The notes under the pieces: model-generated
What the model was told of the DNA's origin: nothing
The model's input: the letters and a program-made list of their open reading frames with translations, nothing else
The model's database searches: none
Program-made: the position numbers and the translations under genes
Shown: positions 18,977-27,776 of the stretch, in pieces
Numbering within the stretch: position 1 is the stretch's first letter
How the letters are laid out: the number at the start of each line of letters is the position of its first letter
Origin: [Mycobacterium] crassicus
GTDB taxonomy: Bacteria > Actinomycetota > Actinomycetes > Mycobacteriales > Mycobacteriaceae
NCBI RefSeq assembly: GCF_020181615.1
Contig: NZ_CP084029.1
Span: forward strand, 575,911 to 639,910
Reading direction: 5' to 3'
Length of the DNA: 64,000 nucleotides

Positions 18977-19795
18977 ATGCAGCAGACAGACGGATCGACC
19001 GGCCTGGGCAAGGTTTTGATGCCGGTGCCGGACCCGCATCCCGACGTATTCGACCGACAGTGGCCGCTGCGGGTCGCCGACATCGACCGCCTGGGCCGGC
19101 TCCGGATGGACGCGGCCGCCCGTCACATCCAGGACATCGGCCAGGATCAGTTGCGCCAGATGGGATATGAGGCCACCCACCCGCTGTGGATAGTCCGCCG
19201 CACCATGATGGACCTGATCCGCCCGATCGAGTTCCAGGACATGCTGCGGGTGCGCCGCTGGTGCTCGGGCGCTTCCAACCGCTGGTGTGAGATGCGGGTC
19301 CGTATCGACGGGAAACGCAAGGGTGGCTTGGTCGAGGCCGAATCGTTCTGGATCAACATCAACCGGGAGACCCAGGGGCCGTCGCGGATGTCGGACGATT
19401 TCCTGGCCGCGCTGATGCGCACCACGAGCGTCGACCGGTTGCGCTGGAAGGCCTACCTGACGGCCGGCGGCCGCCAGGACGCGGCGGAGATCCACGAGTA
19501 CCCGATCCGGTTCACCGATATCGACCTGTTCGACCACATGAACAACTCGGTGTACTGGAGCGTGGTCGAGGACTACCTGTCGAGCTATCCGGAATTGGTC
19601 GCGGCGCCGCTGCGGGTCACCCTCGAGCACGACGCCCCGGTCGCGCTCGGCGACAAACTAGAGATCGTCGCGCACGTGCACCCGCCCGGATCGACCGACC
19701 AATTCGGGCCCGGACTGGTCGATCGCACTGTTAGAACGCTCACATACATGGTGGGCGAAGAGGTCAAAGCCCTCGCTGCGATCTTCCCGTTGTAA
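18977..19795 (+). CDS. acyl-ACP thioesterase-like double-hotdog protein (Rv0466 orthologue)
   Basis: 272 residues with two hotdog domains. Domain 1 has VADIDRLGRLRMDAAARHIQD; domain 2 has FTDIDLFDHMNNSVYWSVVED, the D-x-D-x(4)-H-M-N-N pattern that supplies the catalytic Asp/Asn/His of FatA/FatB-type thioesterases. Expected to release fatty acids from ACP or CoA in the cytosol. An internal ATG (MPVPDPHPD, 14 codons later) gives about 258 residues and is a possible true start. Divergent from ramB. Confidence 0.85.
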   Translation: MQQTDGSTGLGKVLMPVPDPHPDVFDRQWPLRVADIDRLGRLRMDAAARHIQDIGQDQLRQMGYEATHPLWIVRRTMMDLIRPIEFQDMLRVRRWCSGASNRWCEMRVRIDGKRKGGLVEAESFWININRETQGPSRMSDDFLAALMRTTSVDRLRWKAYLTAGGRQDAAEIHEYPIRFTDIDLFDHMNNSVYWSVVEDYLSSYPELVAAPLRVTLEHDAPVALGDKLEIVAHVHPPGSTDQFGPGLVDRTVRTLTYMVGEEVKALAAIFPL

Positions 19796-19804
19796 CACGT
19801 TCTA
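19791..19804. promoter_or_regulatory. KstR-like palindrome upstream of icl
   Basis: TGTAACACGTTCTA fits TNNAACNNGTTNNA, the core of the mycobacterial KstR (cholesterol-catabolism TetR) operator, and keeps CGTTCTA on the right arm. It overlaps the stop of the thioesterase gene, about 275 bases before icl. Short motif, so chance occurrence is possible. Confidence 0.3.
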
Positions 19805-19807
19805 GTT

Positions 19808-19823
19808 CAGTACGTTCGTACTG
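19808..19823. repeat. inverted repeat CAGTACG-TT-CGTACTG
   Basis: Perfect 7-bp arms with a 2-bp centre in the 282-bp icl upstream region. The right half CGTACTGTT recurs directly at 19929-19937, 112 bases downstream, between the two RamB-like sites. This is the pattern of an operator with a second half-site; the protein is unknown. Confidence 0.5.
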
Positions 19824-19908
19824 TTAAACCGTGGTTGACCTGTGCGGATATGTTACTCAGCGGTAGCTTTTACGCTCGGTGCCGCGACGGGGCGTCCGTG
19901 TGATTCTT

Positions 19909-19921
19909 CACAAACTTCGCA
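19909..19921. promoter_or_regulatory. candidate RamB operator 1 of icl
   Basis: CACAAACTTCGCA; in reverse complement TATGCGAAGTTT matches TTTGCAAAGTTT (RamB motif) at 10 of 12 positions. Situated about 160 bases before the icl start. Confidence 0.5.
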
Positions 19922-19940
19922 TAACGCTCGTACTGTTTTG

Positions 19941-19953
19941 CCGAACTTGGCAA
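19941..19953. promoter_or_regulatory. candidate RamB operator 2 of icl
   Basis: CCGAACTTGGCAA; the reverse complement matches the RamB motif at 9 of 12 positions. It is 32 bases (about three helical turns) from site 1 and in the same orientation, as expected for cooperative binding. Confidence 0.45.
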
Positions 19954-20077
19954 TGAAAACCGGTGGACCTGGGCGGATGTGCTGTGTCATGGTCGGGTTA
20001 ACACACCAGTGAATTCGTCGGGGTGTTGGCAAGTCCGATAAGCGGCCCGGCGATCGCGCGAACATGAAGGAGCCGCC

Positions 20078-21364
20078 ATGTCGACCGTCGGCACGCCGAA
20101 GAGCCCCGAGCAGATCCAGCACGACTGGGACCACAACCCGCGTTGGAAGGGCGTCACCCGCACCTACTCCGCTGAGGATGTCGTGGCTCTGCAGGGCCAC
20201 GTCGTCGAGGAGAACACCCTGGCCCGCCGCGGCGCCGAGGTGCTCTGGGAGCAGCTGCACGACCTGGACTACATCAACGCCCTGGGCGCACTGACCGGCA
20301 ACATGGCCGTCCAGCAGGTTCGGGCCGGCCTCAAGGCCATCTACCTGTCCGGCTGGCAGGTCGCCGGTGACGCCAACCTGTCCGGCCACACCTACCCCGA
20401 CCAGAGCCTCTACCCGGCCAACTCGGTGCCGCAGGTCGTCCGCCGGATCAACAACGCGCTGCTGCGTGCCGACGAGATCGCCAAGGTCGAGGGTGACACC
20501 TCGGTGGCTAACTGGCTGGCCCCGATCGTCGCCGACGGCGAGGCCGGCTTCGGTGGCGCGCTCAACGTCTACGAGCTGCAGAAGGCGATGATCGCCGCCG
20601 GTGTCGCGGGCTCGCACTGGGAGGACCAGCTGGCCTCGGAGAAGAAGTGTGGCCACCTGGGCGGCAAGGTGCTGATCCCCACCCAGCAGCACATCCGCAC
20701 CCTGACCTCGGCGCGTCTGGCCGCTGACGTCGCCGACGTGCCGACCGTGGTGATCGCCCGCACCGACGCCGAGGCCGCCACCCTGATCACCTCCGACGTG
20801 GACGAGCGCGACCAGCCGTTCATCACCGGGGAGCGCACCAAGGAGGGCTTCTTCTACACCAAGAACGGCCTGGAGCCCTGCATCGCCCGGGCCAAGGCCT
20901 ACGCCCCGTACGCCGACCTGATCTGGATGGAGACCGGTACCCCGGACCTGGAGCTGGCCCGCAAGTTCGCCGAGGGCGTCAAGGCCGAGTTCCCGGACCA
21001 GATGCTGGCCTACAACTGCTCGCCGTCGTTCAACTGGAAACAGCACCTGGACGACGCGACCATCGCCAAGTTCCAGAACGAGCTGGGCGCCATGGGCTTC
21101 AAGTTCCAGTTCATCACGCTGGCCGGCTTCCACGCGCTGAACTACTCGATGTTCGATCTGGCGCACGGCTACGCCCGCAAGCAGATGAGCGCCTACGTGG
21201 AGCTGCAGGAGCGCGAGTTCGCTGCCGAGGAGCGCGGTTACACCGCCACCAAGCACCAGCGCGAGGTCGGTGCCGGCTACTTCGACCGGATCGCCACCAC
21301 CGTGGACCCGACGTCGTCGACCACGGCGCTGGCCGGCTCCACCGAAGAGGGCCAGTTCCACTAG
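20078..21364 (+). CDS. icl: isocitrate lyase
   Basis: 428 residues, same length as M. tuberculosis ICL1 (Rv0467). Splits isocitrate to glyoxylate and succinate in the glyoxylate shunt; mycobacterial ICL1 also acts as methylisocitrate lyase. Signature KKCGH with the catalytic Cys at residue 191, preceded by the substrate/metal-binding [10 protein letters not shown] region. Ribosome-binding site AAGGAG about 7 bases before ATG. The promoter region carries RamB-like sites. fadB2 follows after 49 bases, so the two may share a transcript that serves growth on fatty acids. Confidence 0.97.
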   Translation: MSTVGTPKSPEQIQHDWDHNPRWKGVTRTYSAEDVVALQGHVVEENTLARRGAEVLWEQLHDLDYINALGALTGNMAVQQVRAGLKAIYLSGWQVAGDANLSGHTYPDQSLYPANSVPQVVRRINNALLRADEIAKVEGDTSVANWLAPIVADGEAGFGGALNVYELQKAMIAAGVAGSHWEDQLASEKKCGHLGGKVLIPTQQHIRTLTSARLAADVADVPTVVIARTDAEAATLITSDVDERDQPFITGERTKEGFFYTKNGLEPCIARAKAYAPYADLIWMETGTPDLELARKFAEGVKAEFPDQMLAYNCSPSFNWKQHLDDATIAKFQNELGAMGFKFQFITLAGFHALNYSMFDLAHGYARKQMSAYVELQEREFAAEERGYTATKHQREVGAGYFDRIATTVDPTSSTTALAGSTEEGQFH

Positions 21365-21413
21365 GGTTCTGAGCACCGCTGGCCATCTGTGGCGAGCGTG
21401 CGAGAGGAATATT

Positions 21414-22268
21414 ATGTCGATCCAACGAGTAGGCGTCGTCGGGGCAGGTCAGATGGGCGCCGGCATCGCCGAAGTGTCGGCCCGCGCCGGCGTTGACGTG
21501 ACGGTCTTCGAGACCAGCGAGGCGCTCGCCGCCGCCGGGCGCAAACGCATCCTGAAATCGCTGGACCGCGGTGTGAGCACCGGCAAGATCACCGAACGCG
21601 AGCGCGACGATGCGATCAGCAAGCTGACCTTCACCACCGATCTCAAAGATCTGGCTGACCGGCAACTGGTGATCGAGGCCATCATCGAGGACGAGGCCGT
21701 CAAGACCAGCCTCTTCGCTGAACTCGACGCGGTCGTCGCCGACCCCGACGCAGTGCTGGCCTCGAACACCTCGAGCATCCCGATCATGAAGCTGGCCGCG
21801 GCGACCGCCAACCCGGGGCGGGTACTCGGCCTGCATTTCTTCAACCCGGCGCAGGTGCTGCCGCTGGTCGAACTGGTCACCACGCTGGTCACCCACGAAG
21901 CCGGCGCGGCCCGTGTCGAGGAGTTCGCCGGCGAGGTGCTGGGCAAGCAGGTGGTGCGCTGCTCGGACCGGTCCGGATTTTTTGTCAACGCACTGCTGGT
22001 GCCCTACCTGCTGTCGGCGATCCGGATGGTCGAGAATCGGTTTGCCGCCGCCGAGGATGTGGACAGGGCCGTGGTGGCGGGGCTTTCGCATCCGATGGGA
22101 CCGCTGCGGCTGTCCGATCTGATCGGCCTGGACACCCTCAAGCTGATCGCCGACAAGATGTACGAGGAGTTCAAGGAGCCGCACTTCGCGCCACCGCCGC
22201 TGTTGCTACGGATGGTCGAGGCCGGCCAGCTCGGCAAGAAGTCCGGCCGCGGCTTCTACACCTACTGA
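21414..22268 (+). CDS. fadB2: 3-hydroxybutyryl-CoA dehydrogenase
   Basis: 284 residues (Rv0468 orthologue). NAD-binding motif VGVVGAGQMGAGIAEVSA at the N-terminus, SNTSSIPI and the catalytic His in GLHFFNPAQVLPLVELV, and the C-terminal helical 3HCDH domain with SHPMGPLRLSDLIGLD. Oxidises (S)-3-hydroxybutyryl-CoA to acetoacetyl-CoA. Ribosome-binding site GAGAGGAA precedes the ATG. In M. tuberculosis umaA/pcaA follow; here they are missing and the TetR gene comes directly, tail to tail. Confidence 0.93.
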   Translation: MSIQRVGVVGAGQMGAGIAEVSARAGVDVTVFETSEALAAAGRKRILKSLDRGVSTGKITERERDDAISKLTFTTDLKDLADRQLVIEAIIEDEAVKTSLFAELDAVVADPDAVLASNTSSIPIMKLAAATANPGRVLGLHFFNPAQVLPLVELVTTLVTHEAGAARVEEFAGEVLGKQVVRCSDRSGFFVNALLVPYLLSAIRMVENRFAAAEDVDRAVVAGLSHPMGPLRLSDLIGLDTLKLIADKMYEEFKEPHFAPPPLLLRMVEAGQLGKKSGRGFYTY

Positions 22269-22271
22269 TAC

Positions 22272-22988
22272 CTACTGGGGCCTCGGCTCCCGTCGCCACG
22301 GCAGCACCGGCGACGGGTGCGGCACGGCGTTGAACTTCTCCAGTGACCCGCCCGCCTCGACGATGCCGTACAACGCGCTCCAGGCGAACATGGTCAGGTA
22401 GTCGATCAGCTCGTCGGCGGTCATCCGCGGGTCCAGCAACCAGGAGTGGGTGGCCAGCTGCACGGCGCCGACGATCATGTAGGACCACGGCTCGACACCG
22501 CCGGTGTCCATCCCGACCTGGTTCATCCGGACTCGCAGCATCACCGCGAGCATCCGGGCGATGATTCGTTCGGAGTCGGCGATCACCTTGCTCTTGGCCG
22601 CGGAGCTGTTGGCCATCACAAACCGGTACGGCTCGGGCTCGGAGGCCACGGTGTTGACATACACCCGGATGATCTCGCGGCTCAGGTCGAAGCCGTCCAG
22701 GTTCGACGAGAGTGCTTTGGCCATATTCGGGATCAGCGTGGTCTGCGTGAACCGCATCATCACCGCGGTGGTCAGATCGTTCTTGTCGACGAAGTAGCGG
22801 TACAGCACCGTCTTGGAGACGCCGATCTCACTGGCGATCTCGTCCATGCTCACGTACCGGCCGCGCCGCCGGATCGCCTCGATAGTGCCGTCGATCAGGT
22901 CATTGCGGCGCTCGACCTTATGTCGGTGCCAGCGCCGCTTTCGACCGTCGGTCTTGGCGGCACCGGTCCGTAGCTGATCTGCCACCAT
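22272..22988 (-). CDS. TetR-family regulator (Rv0472c orthologue)
   Basis: 238 residues from ATG at MVADQLRTGAAK. The helix-turn-helix is SMDEIASEIGVSKTVLYRYF, and the rest is an all-helical ligand-binding domain. Basic N-terminal arm KRRWHRHKVERR. It diverges from the DUF445 gene, with a perfect 17-bp palindrome in between that is a natural autoregulatory operator. Ligand unknown. Confidence 0.88.
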   Translation of the reverse strand: MVADQLRTGAAKTDGRKRRWHRHKVERRNDLIDGTIEAIRRRGRYVSMDEIASEIGVSKTVLYRYFVDKNDLTTAVMMRFTQTTLIPNMAKALSSNLDGFDLSREIIRVYVNTVASEPEPYRFVMANSSAAKSKVIADSERIIARMLAVMLRVRMNQVGMDTGGVEPWSYMIVGAVQLATHSWLLDPRMTADELIDYLTMFAWSALYGIVEAGGSLEKFNAVPHPSPVLPWRREPRPQ

Positions 22989-23049
22989 TACCGATTCCCA
23001 TTCACTAGACGCTATAGATAATACGGGCCGGTACAGCAAACTTCGTGGG

Positions 23050-23066
23050 CCGGTAACAGTTACCGG
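23050..23066. promoter_or_regulatory. perfect palindrome, likely operator of the TetR gene
   Basis: CCGGTAACAGTTACCGG: 8-bp arms around one A. It sits in the divergent TetR/DUF445 region and touches the proposed GTG start of the DUF445 gene, so a bound regulator would block the + direction. A related half GCCGGTACAG occurs about 24 bases upstream. Confidence 0.6.
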
Positions 23067-24427
23067 TGGCCGCGAACGTGGATGATGGTGTGGTGGTGCA
23101 TCGAGAGAACCGCTCGAAGTGGTCGGGTGCTGCGGACACCGTGCAATCACTGGCTGAGTCGTTTGCGGACGCCGATCCGGTCGCGGATGCCGCGCGGTTG
23201 CGTGATCTGCGCCGGATGAAAATGGTGGCGCTGAGTTTCCTGCTCGGCGCCACCGTGGTGTTCCTGCTGTGCCGGTGGGCGCAGGCAGACGGGGACGCCG
23301 CGACGTGGGTGGGTTACGTCGGTGCCGCCGCCGAGGCCGGCATGGTCGGCGCGCTGGCGGACTGGTTCGCGGTCACCGCGCTGTTCAAGCATCCGCTGGG
23401 CATTCCGATCCCGCACACCGCGATCATCAAACGCAAGAAGGACCAGCTCGGGGAGGGCCTGGGTACCTTCGTGCGGGAGAATTTCCTGTCGCCGCCGGTG
23501 GTCGAGACCAAGCTGCGTGACGCGCAGATCGCCGGGCGGCTGGGCAAATGGATGTCGGAGCAGGCGCACGCCGAACGGGTGGCCGCCGAGGCCGCGACCG
23601 TGCTTCGGGTGCTCGTAGAGCTGTTGCGTGACGAAGAGATCGCATACGTCATCGACCGGATGATCGTGCGTCGCATCGCTGAACCACAGTGGGGACCTCC
23701 GGTCGGCCGGATGCTGGGCACCCTGCTCGCCGAGCATCGGCAGGAGGCGTTGATCCAGCTGCTGGCCGACCGGGCGTTCCAGTGGTCGCTCAATGCCGGC
23801 GAAGTCATCCAGCGGGTGGTCGAGCGGGATTCGCCGACCTGGTCGCCGAGGTTCGTCGACCACCTGGTGGGCGATCGCATCCACCGTGAGCTGATGGATT
23901 TCACCGACAAGGTGCGCCGCAATCCCGAACATGAACTGCGCCGCAATGCGACCCGCTTCTTGTTCGAGTTCGCCAACGACCTGCAGCACGACCCGGCGAC
24001 CATTGCGAAAGCGGACTCGGTCAAGGACCAGGTGATGGCGCGCGAAGAGGTCGCCAAAGCGGCGGCGACGGCGTGGGCGACGCTCAAACGATTCGTGCTC
24101 GAGGGCGTCGATGATCCGGCGGGGGCCCTGCGGACCCGGATCGCCGCCGCGGTGGTGCAGATCGGTGAGTCGCTGCGCGACGACGTCGAACTGCGCGACA
24201 AGGTGGATAACTGGATTGTGCGGGCCGCGCAGCATCTGGTGGGCCACTACGGGGTGGAGATCACCGCGATCATCACCGAGACCATCGAGCGCTGGGACGC
24301 CGACGAGGCGAGCCGGCGAATCGAAATGCACGTCGGGCGTGACTTGCAGTTCATCCGGATAAACGGAACTGTGGTCGGCGCCCTGGCCGGCCTGGCGATC
24401 TACGTCATAGCTCAACTTATGTTCTGA
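23066..24427 (+). CDS. DUF445 membrane-anchored protein (Rv0473 orthologue)
   Basis: 453 residues. An N-terminal polar region is followed by a transmembrane helix (MVALSFLLGATVVFLLC) and a second hydrophobic stretch that leads into the DUF445 signature GALADWFAVTALFKHPLGIPIPHTAIIKRKKDQLGEGL (written here as residues about 92-129; key pieces ADWFAVTALFKHP and IPHTAII). A C-terminal helix (VGALAGLAIYVIAQLMF) closes the protein. Function unknown; the family is widespread in envelope contexts. Regulated probably by the divergent TetR. Confidence 0.8.
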   Translation: MAANVDDGVVVHRENRSKWSGAADTVQSLAESFADADPVADAARLRDLRRMKMVALSFLLGATVVFLLCRWAQADGDAATWVGYVGAAAEAGMVGALADWFAVTALFKHPLGIPIPHTAIIKRKKDQLGEGLGTFVRENFLSPPVVETKLRDAQIAGRLGKWMSEQAHAERVAAEAATVLRVLVELLRDEEIAYVIDRMIVRRIAEPQWGPPVGRMLGTLLAEHRQEALIQLLADRAFQWSLNAGEVIQRVVERDSPTWSPRFVDHLVGDRIHRELMDFTDKVRRNPEHELRRNATRFLFEFANDLQHDPATIAKADSVKDQVMAREEVAKAAATAWATLKRFVLEGVDDPAGALRTRIAAAVVQIGESLRDDVELRDKVDNWIVRAAQHLVGHYGVEITAIITETIERWDADEASRRIEMHVGRDLQFIRINGTVVGALAGLAIYVIAQLMF

Positions 24428-24439
24428 CCTGCGCTAGCT

Positions 24440-24461
24440 AGTGCTTGCAAAAGTTAGCACT
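24440..24461. promoter_or_regulatory. inverted repeat AGTGCT-N10-AGCACT before the XRE gene
   Basis: AGTGCT and AGCACT arms 10 bases apart, followed 53 bases later by the XRE-regulator start. TTGCAA inside the spacer and TTTATC 16 bases on could be -35/-10 elements, which would place the repeat over the promoter and fit autoregulation. Arm order is opposite to CIRCE. Confidence 0.4.
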
Positions 24462-24514
24462 TGGCTTTATCGTGAGATCTGTCAGTAGTTGTCAGTCCAC
24501 GAAAGGAGCCACCG

Positions 24515-24907
24515 GTGTCGCAGGACGACAAACTTGCCGCAGTGGTTTCCACGGCGGCGGCCGATATCGGCAGCTTCATCCGGTCCCAGCGCGAAGCCGC
24601 GCAGGTGTCCATGCGCCAGCTGGCTGACAAGGCCGGCGTCAGCAATCCGTATCTGAGTCAGATCGAACGTGGACTGCGCAAGCCTTCCGCTGACGTCCTC
24701 AACCAGATCGCCAAGGCCCTGCGGGTCTCCGCCGAGGTGCTCTATATCCGGGCGGGAATTCTGGAGCCGAGCGAGAAGAGCGAGGTCCGTGACGCCGTCA
24801 TTGCCGATGCGGCGATCACAGAACGGCAGAAGCAAGTTCTGCTCGACATCTACACCTCCTTTGTCCAGCAGAACGAAGCCGACGGTGAGGAGACGACACC
24901 TGCCTGA
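24515..24907 (+). CDS. XRE-family regulator (Rv0474 orthologue)
   Basis: 130 residues from GTG with AAAGGAG upstream. A single cro/CI helix-turn-helix at residues about 22-75 ([20 protein letters not shown]), followed by a helical tail with [17 protein letters not shown], likely for dimerisation. Directly before hbhA (61 bases), as in M. tuberculosis. Confidence 0.85.
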   Translation: MSQDDKLAAVVSTAAADIGSFIRSQREAAQVSMRQLADKAGVSNPYLSQIERGLRKPSADVLNQIAKALRVSAEVLYIRAGILEPSEKSEVRDAVIADAAITERQKQVLLDIYTSFVQQNEADGEETTPA

Positions 24908-24968
24908 TCCTCAGTCGGCCACTGGCCGAACCACTACGAAGAAATTCACATCCCGAAAGGACGCCACC

Positions 24969-25583
24969 ATGGCAGAAAACCCGACCATCGAAGAACTGAA
25001 GGCCCCGCTGCTCGCCGCGCTCGGCGCTGCCGACCTGGCGCTGGCCACCGTGAACGACCTCGTCGCCAACCTGCGCGACCGCGCCGGTGAAGCCCGCGAG
25101 GACGCCAGCACCCGGGTCGAGGAGAGCCGCGCTCGCCTGACCAAGCTGCAGGAGGAACTGCCCGAGCAGTTCGCCGAGCTGCGGGAGCGCTTCACCGCCG
25201 ACGAGCTGCGCAAGGCTGCCGAGGGTTACGTGGAGGCCGCCAGCGGCCGGTACAACGACCTGGTGGCACGCGGTGAGGCCGCCCTGGAGCGGCTGCGCAC
25301 CCAGGCCCACATCGACGACGCGTCGGCGCAGGTCGAGGGCTACGTGGACCAGGCCGTGGAGCTGACCCAGGAAGTGCTGGGCAACGTCGCGACCCAGACC
25401 CGCGAGGTCGGCGAGCGTGCCGCCAAGCTGGTCGGTATCGAGCTGCCCAAGAAGGAGACCGCCGCGTCGGCTCCGGCCAAGAAGGCTCCGGCTGCCAAGA
25501 AGGCTCCGGCCAAGAAGGCCCCGGCCGCCAAGAAGGCTCCGGCTGCCAAGAAGGCTCCGGCCAAGAAGGTCACCCAGAAGTAA
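24969..25583 (+). CDS. hbhA: heparin-binding haemagglutinin
   Basis: 204 residues. N-terminal hydrophobic stretch [17 protein letters not shown] (12-28), a long coiled coil (about 40-150), and a Lys/Ala/Pro tail at 161-204 built from AKKAPA and AAKKAPA units, which binds sulfated glycans and is methylated in M. tuberculosis. The protein is surface-exposed and also associates with intracellular lipid bodies in known species. The tail is encoded by a near-exact tandem repeat (about 25480-25570) and so is prone to length change. AAAGGA ribosome-binding site precedes the ATG. Confidence 0.95.
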   Translation: MAENPTIEELKAPLLAALGAADLALATVNDLVANLRDRAGEAREDASTRVEESRARLTKLQEELPEQFAELRERFTADELRKAAEGYVEAASGRYNDLVARGEAALERLRTQAHIDDASAQVEGYVDQAVELTQEVLGNVATQTREVGERAAKLVGIELPKKETAASAPAKKAPAAKKAPAKKAPAAKKAPAAKKAPAKKVTQK

Positions 25584-25626
25584 TTCCAGTTCGACGCCCG
25601 GGACGGTACCCGCCTAGGCTTGCAGC

Positions 25627-25908
25627 GTGATGGCTGCGAACCTGGTGGGTATCGTCCTTGGCGTTTTGCAGATCGCCGTCTTCGTGACGGCGGTCTACGC
25701 GTTTGTACATGCGGCGATGCAACGATCCGACGCCTACACCGCCGCCGACAAGCTCACTAAGCCGGTGTGGCTGGTGATTCTCGGGGTGTGCGGACTGCTG
25801 GCCCTCGTTCTGCAGGTGATGGGTATGGCGATCGCGGCCTGCGCGGCCGGCGTCTACCTGGTCGACGTGCGGCCCAGACTGCTCGAGGTTCAGGGCAAGT
25901 CTCACTAG
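25627..25908 (+). CDS. DUF2516 membrane protein (Rv0476 orthologue)
   Basis: 93 residues from GTG (or ATG one codon later). Two hydrophobic helices: [20 protein letters not shown] at the N-terminus and a second [19 protein letters not shown], with the short end [13 protein letters not shown]. Function unknown. Lies in a same-strand run hbhA-DUF2516-DUF2599-deoC with 6 bases to the next gene. Confidence 0.8.
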   Translation: MMAANLVGIVLGVLQIAVFVTAVYAFVHAAMQRSDAYTAADKLTKPVWLVILGVCGLLALVLQVMGMAIAACAAGVYLVDVRPRLLEVQGKSH

Positions 25909-25914
25909 CCTCCC

Positions 25915-26319
25915 ATGTCACGCTCGTTCATTGTTCTGACCGCGCTGGCCGCTGCCCTGGCGGCCGCGGCGCCGGCCACGGCGGACGTCGGCGCGCCCGG
26001 ACTGGTCGACCACGCCGAGTGGGTGGACTACGGCGGTCGAACCAGCCTGCGGGTCTACCCGACCCCGGCCGGCCGGGCAGCGGCACTGCGGCTCGACGCC
26101 GGTCCCGAGGGGGAGCAGGCCTGGCGCGAAGTGCTTGTCGTCGTGCCCGAGGCCGAAACCCCCGGCATGCGCGACCAATTCCTCTGCCACTGGAGCTACG
26201 CCGAGTTCGCCCGGCCCGGCAAGACCAGCTGGAACCTGGAGCCGTGGCGACCCGTCGTCGACGGCGTGACCATGCTCGAATCCGGGTGCAACCCGGGTGC
26301 TGCCGAGGAGGCCTTCTGA
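25915..26319 (+). CDS. secreted DUF2599 protein (Rv0477 orthologue)
   Basis: 134 residues. A signal peptide is clear ([19 protein letters not shown], cleavage near ATADVG). The mature part has two Cys (FLCHWSYAE and ESGCNPG) placed to form a disulfide and the DUF2599 pattern [20 protein letters not shown]. Exported small protein of unknown role. Its TGA overlaps the ATG of deoC (TGATG). Confidence 0.82.
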   Translation: MSRSFIVLTALAAALAAAAPATADVGAPGLVDHAEWVDYGGRTSLRVYPTPAGRAAALRLDAGPEGEQAWREVLVVVPEAETPGMRDQFLCHWSYAEFARPGKTSWNLEPWRPVVDGVTMLESGCNPGAAEEAF

Positions 26320-26996
26320 TGCCGTCAACCCGATGGGACCGCGACCAGGTGGCCAAGCTGGTCGACCACACCCTGCTCAAACCCGAAGCCACCACGGAGC
26401 AGGTCATCGCTGTCGTGGCCGAAGCCGCCGAACTCGGGGTCGCCGCGGCGTGCGTATCGCCGTCGATGGTGGCCCTGGCAACTTCAGCGGCCGCTATCCC
26501 GATCGCCGCGGTCGTGGGTTTCCCGTCCGGCAAGCACCTGCCGGAGGTCAAGGCGGCCGAGGCGGCCCTGGCCGTGGCGGCGGGGGCGGCCGAGATCGAC
26601 ATGGTCATCGATGTCGGTGCCGCAGTGGCGGGCGACTTCGCCGCGGTGACCGCCGATATCGCCGCCGTGCGGGCCGCCGTGCCGCAGTCGGTGCTCAAGG
26701 TGATCCTGGAGTCCGCGGCGCTGCTGGAACTGGCCGGTGACACCACCCTGGTCGCCGCGTGCCGCGCCGCCGAAGACGCCGGGGCGGATTTCGTCAAGAC
26801 CTCCACCGGATTTCACCCCAGCGGCGGGGCCTCCGTGCACGCCGTGACGTTGATGGCCGACACGGTCGGCGGCCGGCTCGGGGTCAAGGCCAGCGGTGGC
26901 ATCCGCAGCGCCGGGGATGCGCTGGCGATGCTCGACGCCGGCGCGACCCGCTTGGGCCTGTCGGGCACCCGCGCCGTGCTCGACGGACTGGGCTGA
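26319..26996 (+). CDS. deoC: deoxyribose-phosphate aldolase
   Basis: 225 residues (Rv0478 orthologue), class I aldolase TIM barrel. Schiff-base Lys160 in DFVKTSTGF and second active-site Lys190 in GVKASGGIR; the early conserved Asp is in [11 protein letters not shown]. Splits 2-deoxyribose-5-phosphate to glyceraldehyde-3-phosphate and acetaldehyde. The acetaldehyde could be used by the aldehyde dehydrogenase encoded at 9.8 kb (inference). Confidence 0.93.
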   Translation: MPSTRWDRDQVAKLVDHTLLKPEATTEQVIAVVAEAAELGVAAACVSPSMVALATSAAAIPIAAVVGFPSGKHLPEVKAAEAALAVAAGAAEIDMVIDVGAAVAGDFAAVTADIAAVRAAVPQSVLKVILESAALLELAGDTTLVAACRAAEDAGADFVKTSTGFHPSGGASVHAVTLMADTVGGRLGVKASGGIRSAGDALAMLDAGATRLGLSGTRAVLDGLG

Positions 26997-27002
26997 CGCG
27001 CG

Positions 27003-27770
27003 CTAGAGCGAGCTGAAGCACTGACTCGACGAGGACGCCGGGATGGTGGCGTTCTTTGTCGAAAACTTAACCACCACACCGGAATCGGTGACTTCCGAGC
27101 TGTCGATGTGGATGCCCAGCGGCAGGTCGTTGGTCACCTTGCCGGTCAGGTTGTTGAGGTTGGTCTGGACGGTGTCGGTGTCCAGGTCCTGGCCGAGTGC
27201 CTCCAGCTCGACAACCTGCAGCTGCAGCCCGTTGTCCACGATCTGCGGTTTGACCGTCGCACGGTTGAGCAGGCCCTTGAGCTCGACCGTGCCGGCGCCG
27301 GGGTCGGTGGTGACCTTGCCGGTGACGATACTGCCGATCACCGGGACCACATCCTGAATCGACTGCTTGATGCCCTCGGCCGGCCAGGTGATGGTGCCGT
27401 CCAGTGAGCCGATGGTGCCCTTGGAGTCAGGGGTCTTCTCCAGGTGGATGTCGTGGATGTCCAGGTCGAGCCGCATACCCTTGGCCTGCCGGATCTGGTT
27501 GCCGTCGGTCTGTACGGAGATGTGCGGGTAGTCGCCGCGGAAGTACTGTGCCAGCACGGGGGGCGAGTTGCCGAACGACACCGTGGCGCTGTCCTCCGCC
27601 TCGCACTTGACCGCGTTGGCGACCAGGCTCTCGGCCCGGTGCTGGGCGTAGAGCTGTCCGCCGAACAACACGGCCAGCGTAAGCACCAGTAATACGGTCA
27701 GCGCCAACATGATTGCCGGCAGGCCGGTGAATCGATGCGCGGCGGGAGTGCGCCCGGGTGTGCTCATCAC
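27003..27770 (-). CDS. DUF2993 (LmeA-like) protein, tandem copy A
   Basis: 255 residues. One N-terminal transmembrane segment (LPAIMLALTVLLVLTLAVLF) and an extracytoplasmic DUF2993 domain, a lipid-binding TULIP-like fold; mycobacterial LmeA of this family supports lipomannan elongation. A paralogue lies 6 bases upstream on the same strand. Both end in the Cys-Phe pattern (CFSSL here, CFANL there). This copy lacks the long Pro-rich cytosolic head. M. tuberculosis has only one gene (Rv0479c) at this place. Confidence 0.8.
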   Translation of the reverse strand: MMSTPGRTPAAHRFTGLPAIMLALTVLLVLTLAVLFGGQLYAQHRAESLVANAVKCEAEDSATVSFGNSPPVLAQYFRGDYPHISVQTDGNQIRQAKGMRLDLDIHDIHLEKTPDSKGTIGSLDGTITWPAEGIKQSIQDVVPVIGSIVTGKVTTDPGAGTVELKGLLNRATVKPQIVDNGLQLQVVELEALGQDLDTDTVQTNLNNLTGKVTNDLPLGIHIDSSEVTDSGVVVKFSTKNATIPASSSSQCFSSL

Positions 27771-27776
27771 TGCAGG

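Noticed and set aside
24440..24461. CIRCE heat-shock element
   Set aside because: Arms are in the opposite order (AGTGCT first) and shorter than the 9-bp CIRCE arms.
25480..25570. Intergenic VNTR
   Set aside because: The tandem repeat is inside hbhA and encodes its Lys/Ala/Pro heparin-binding tail.
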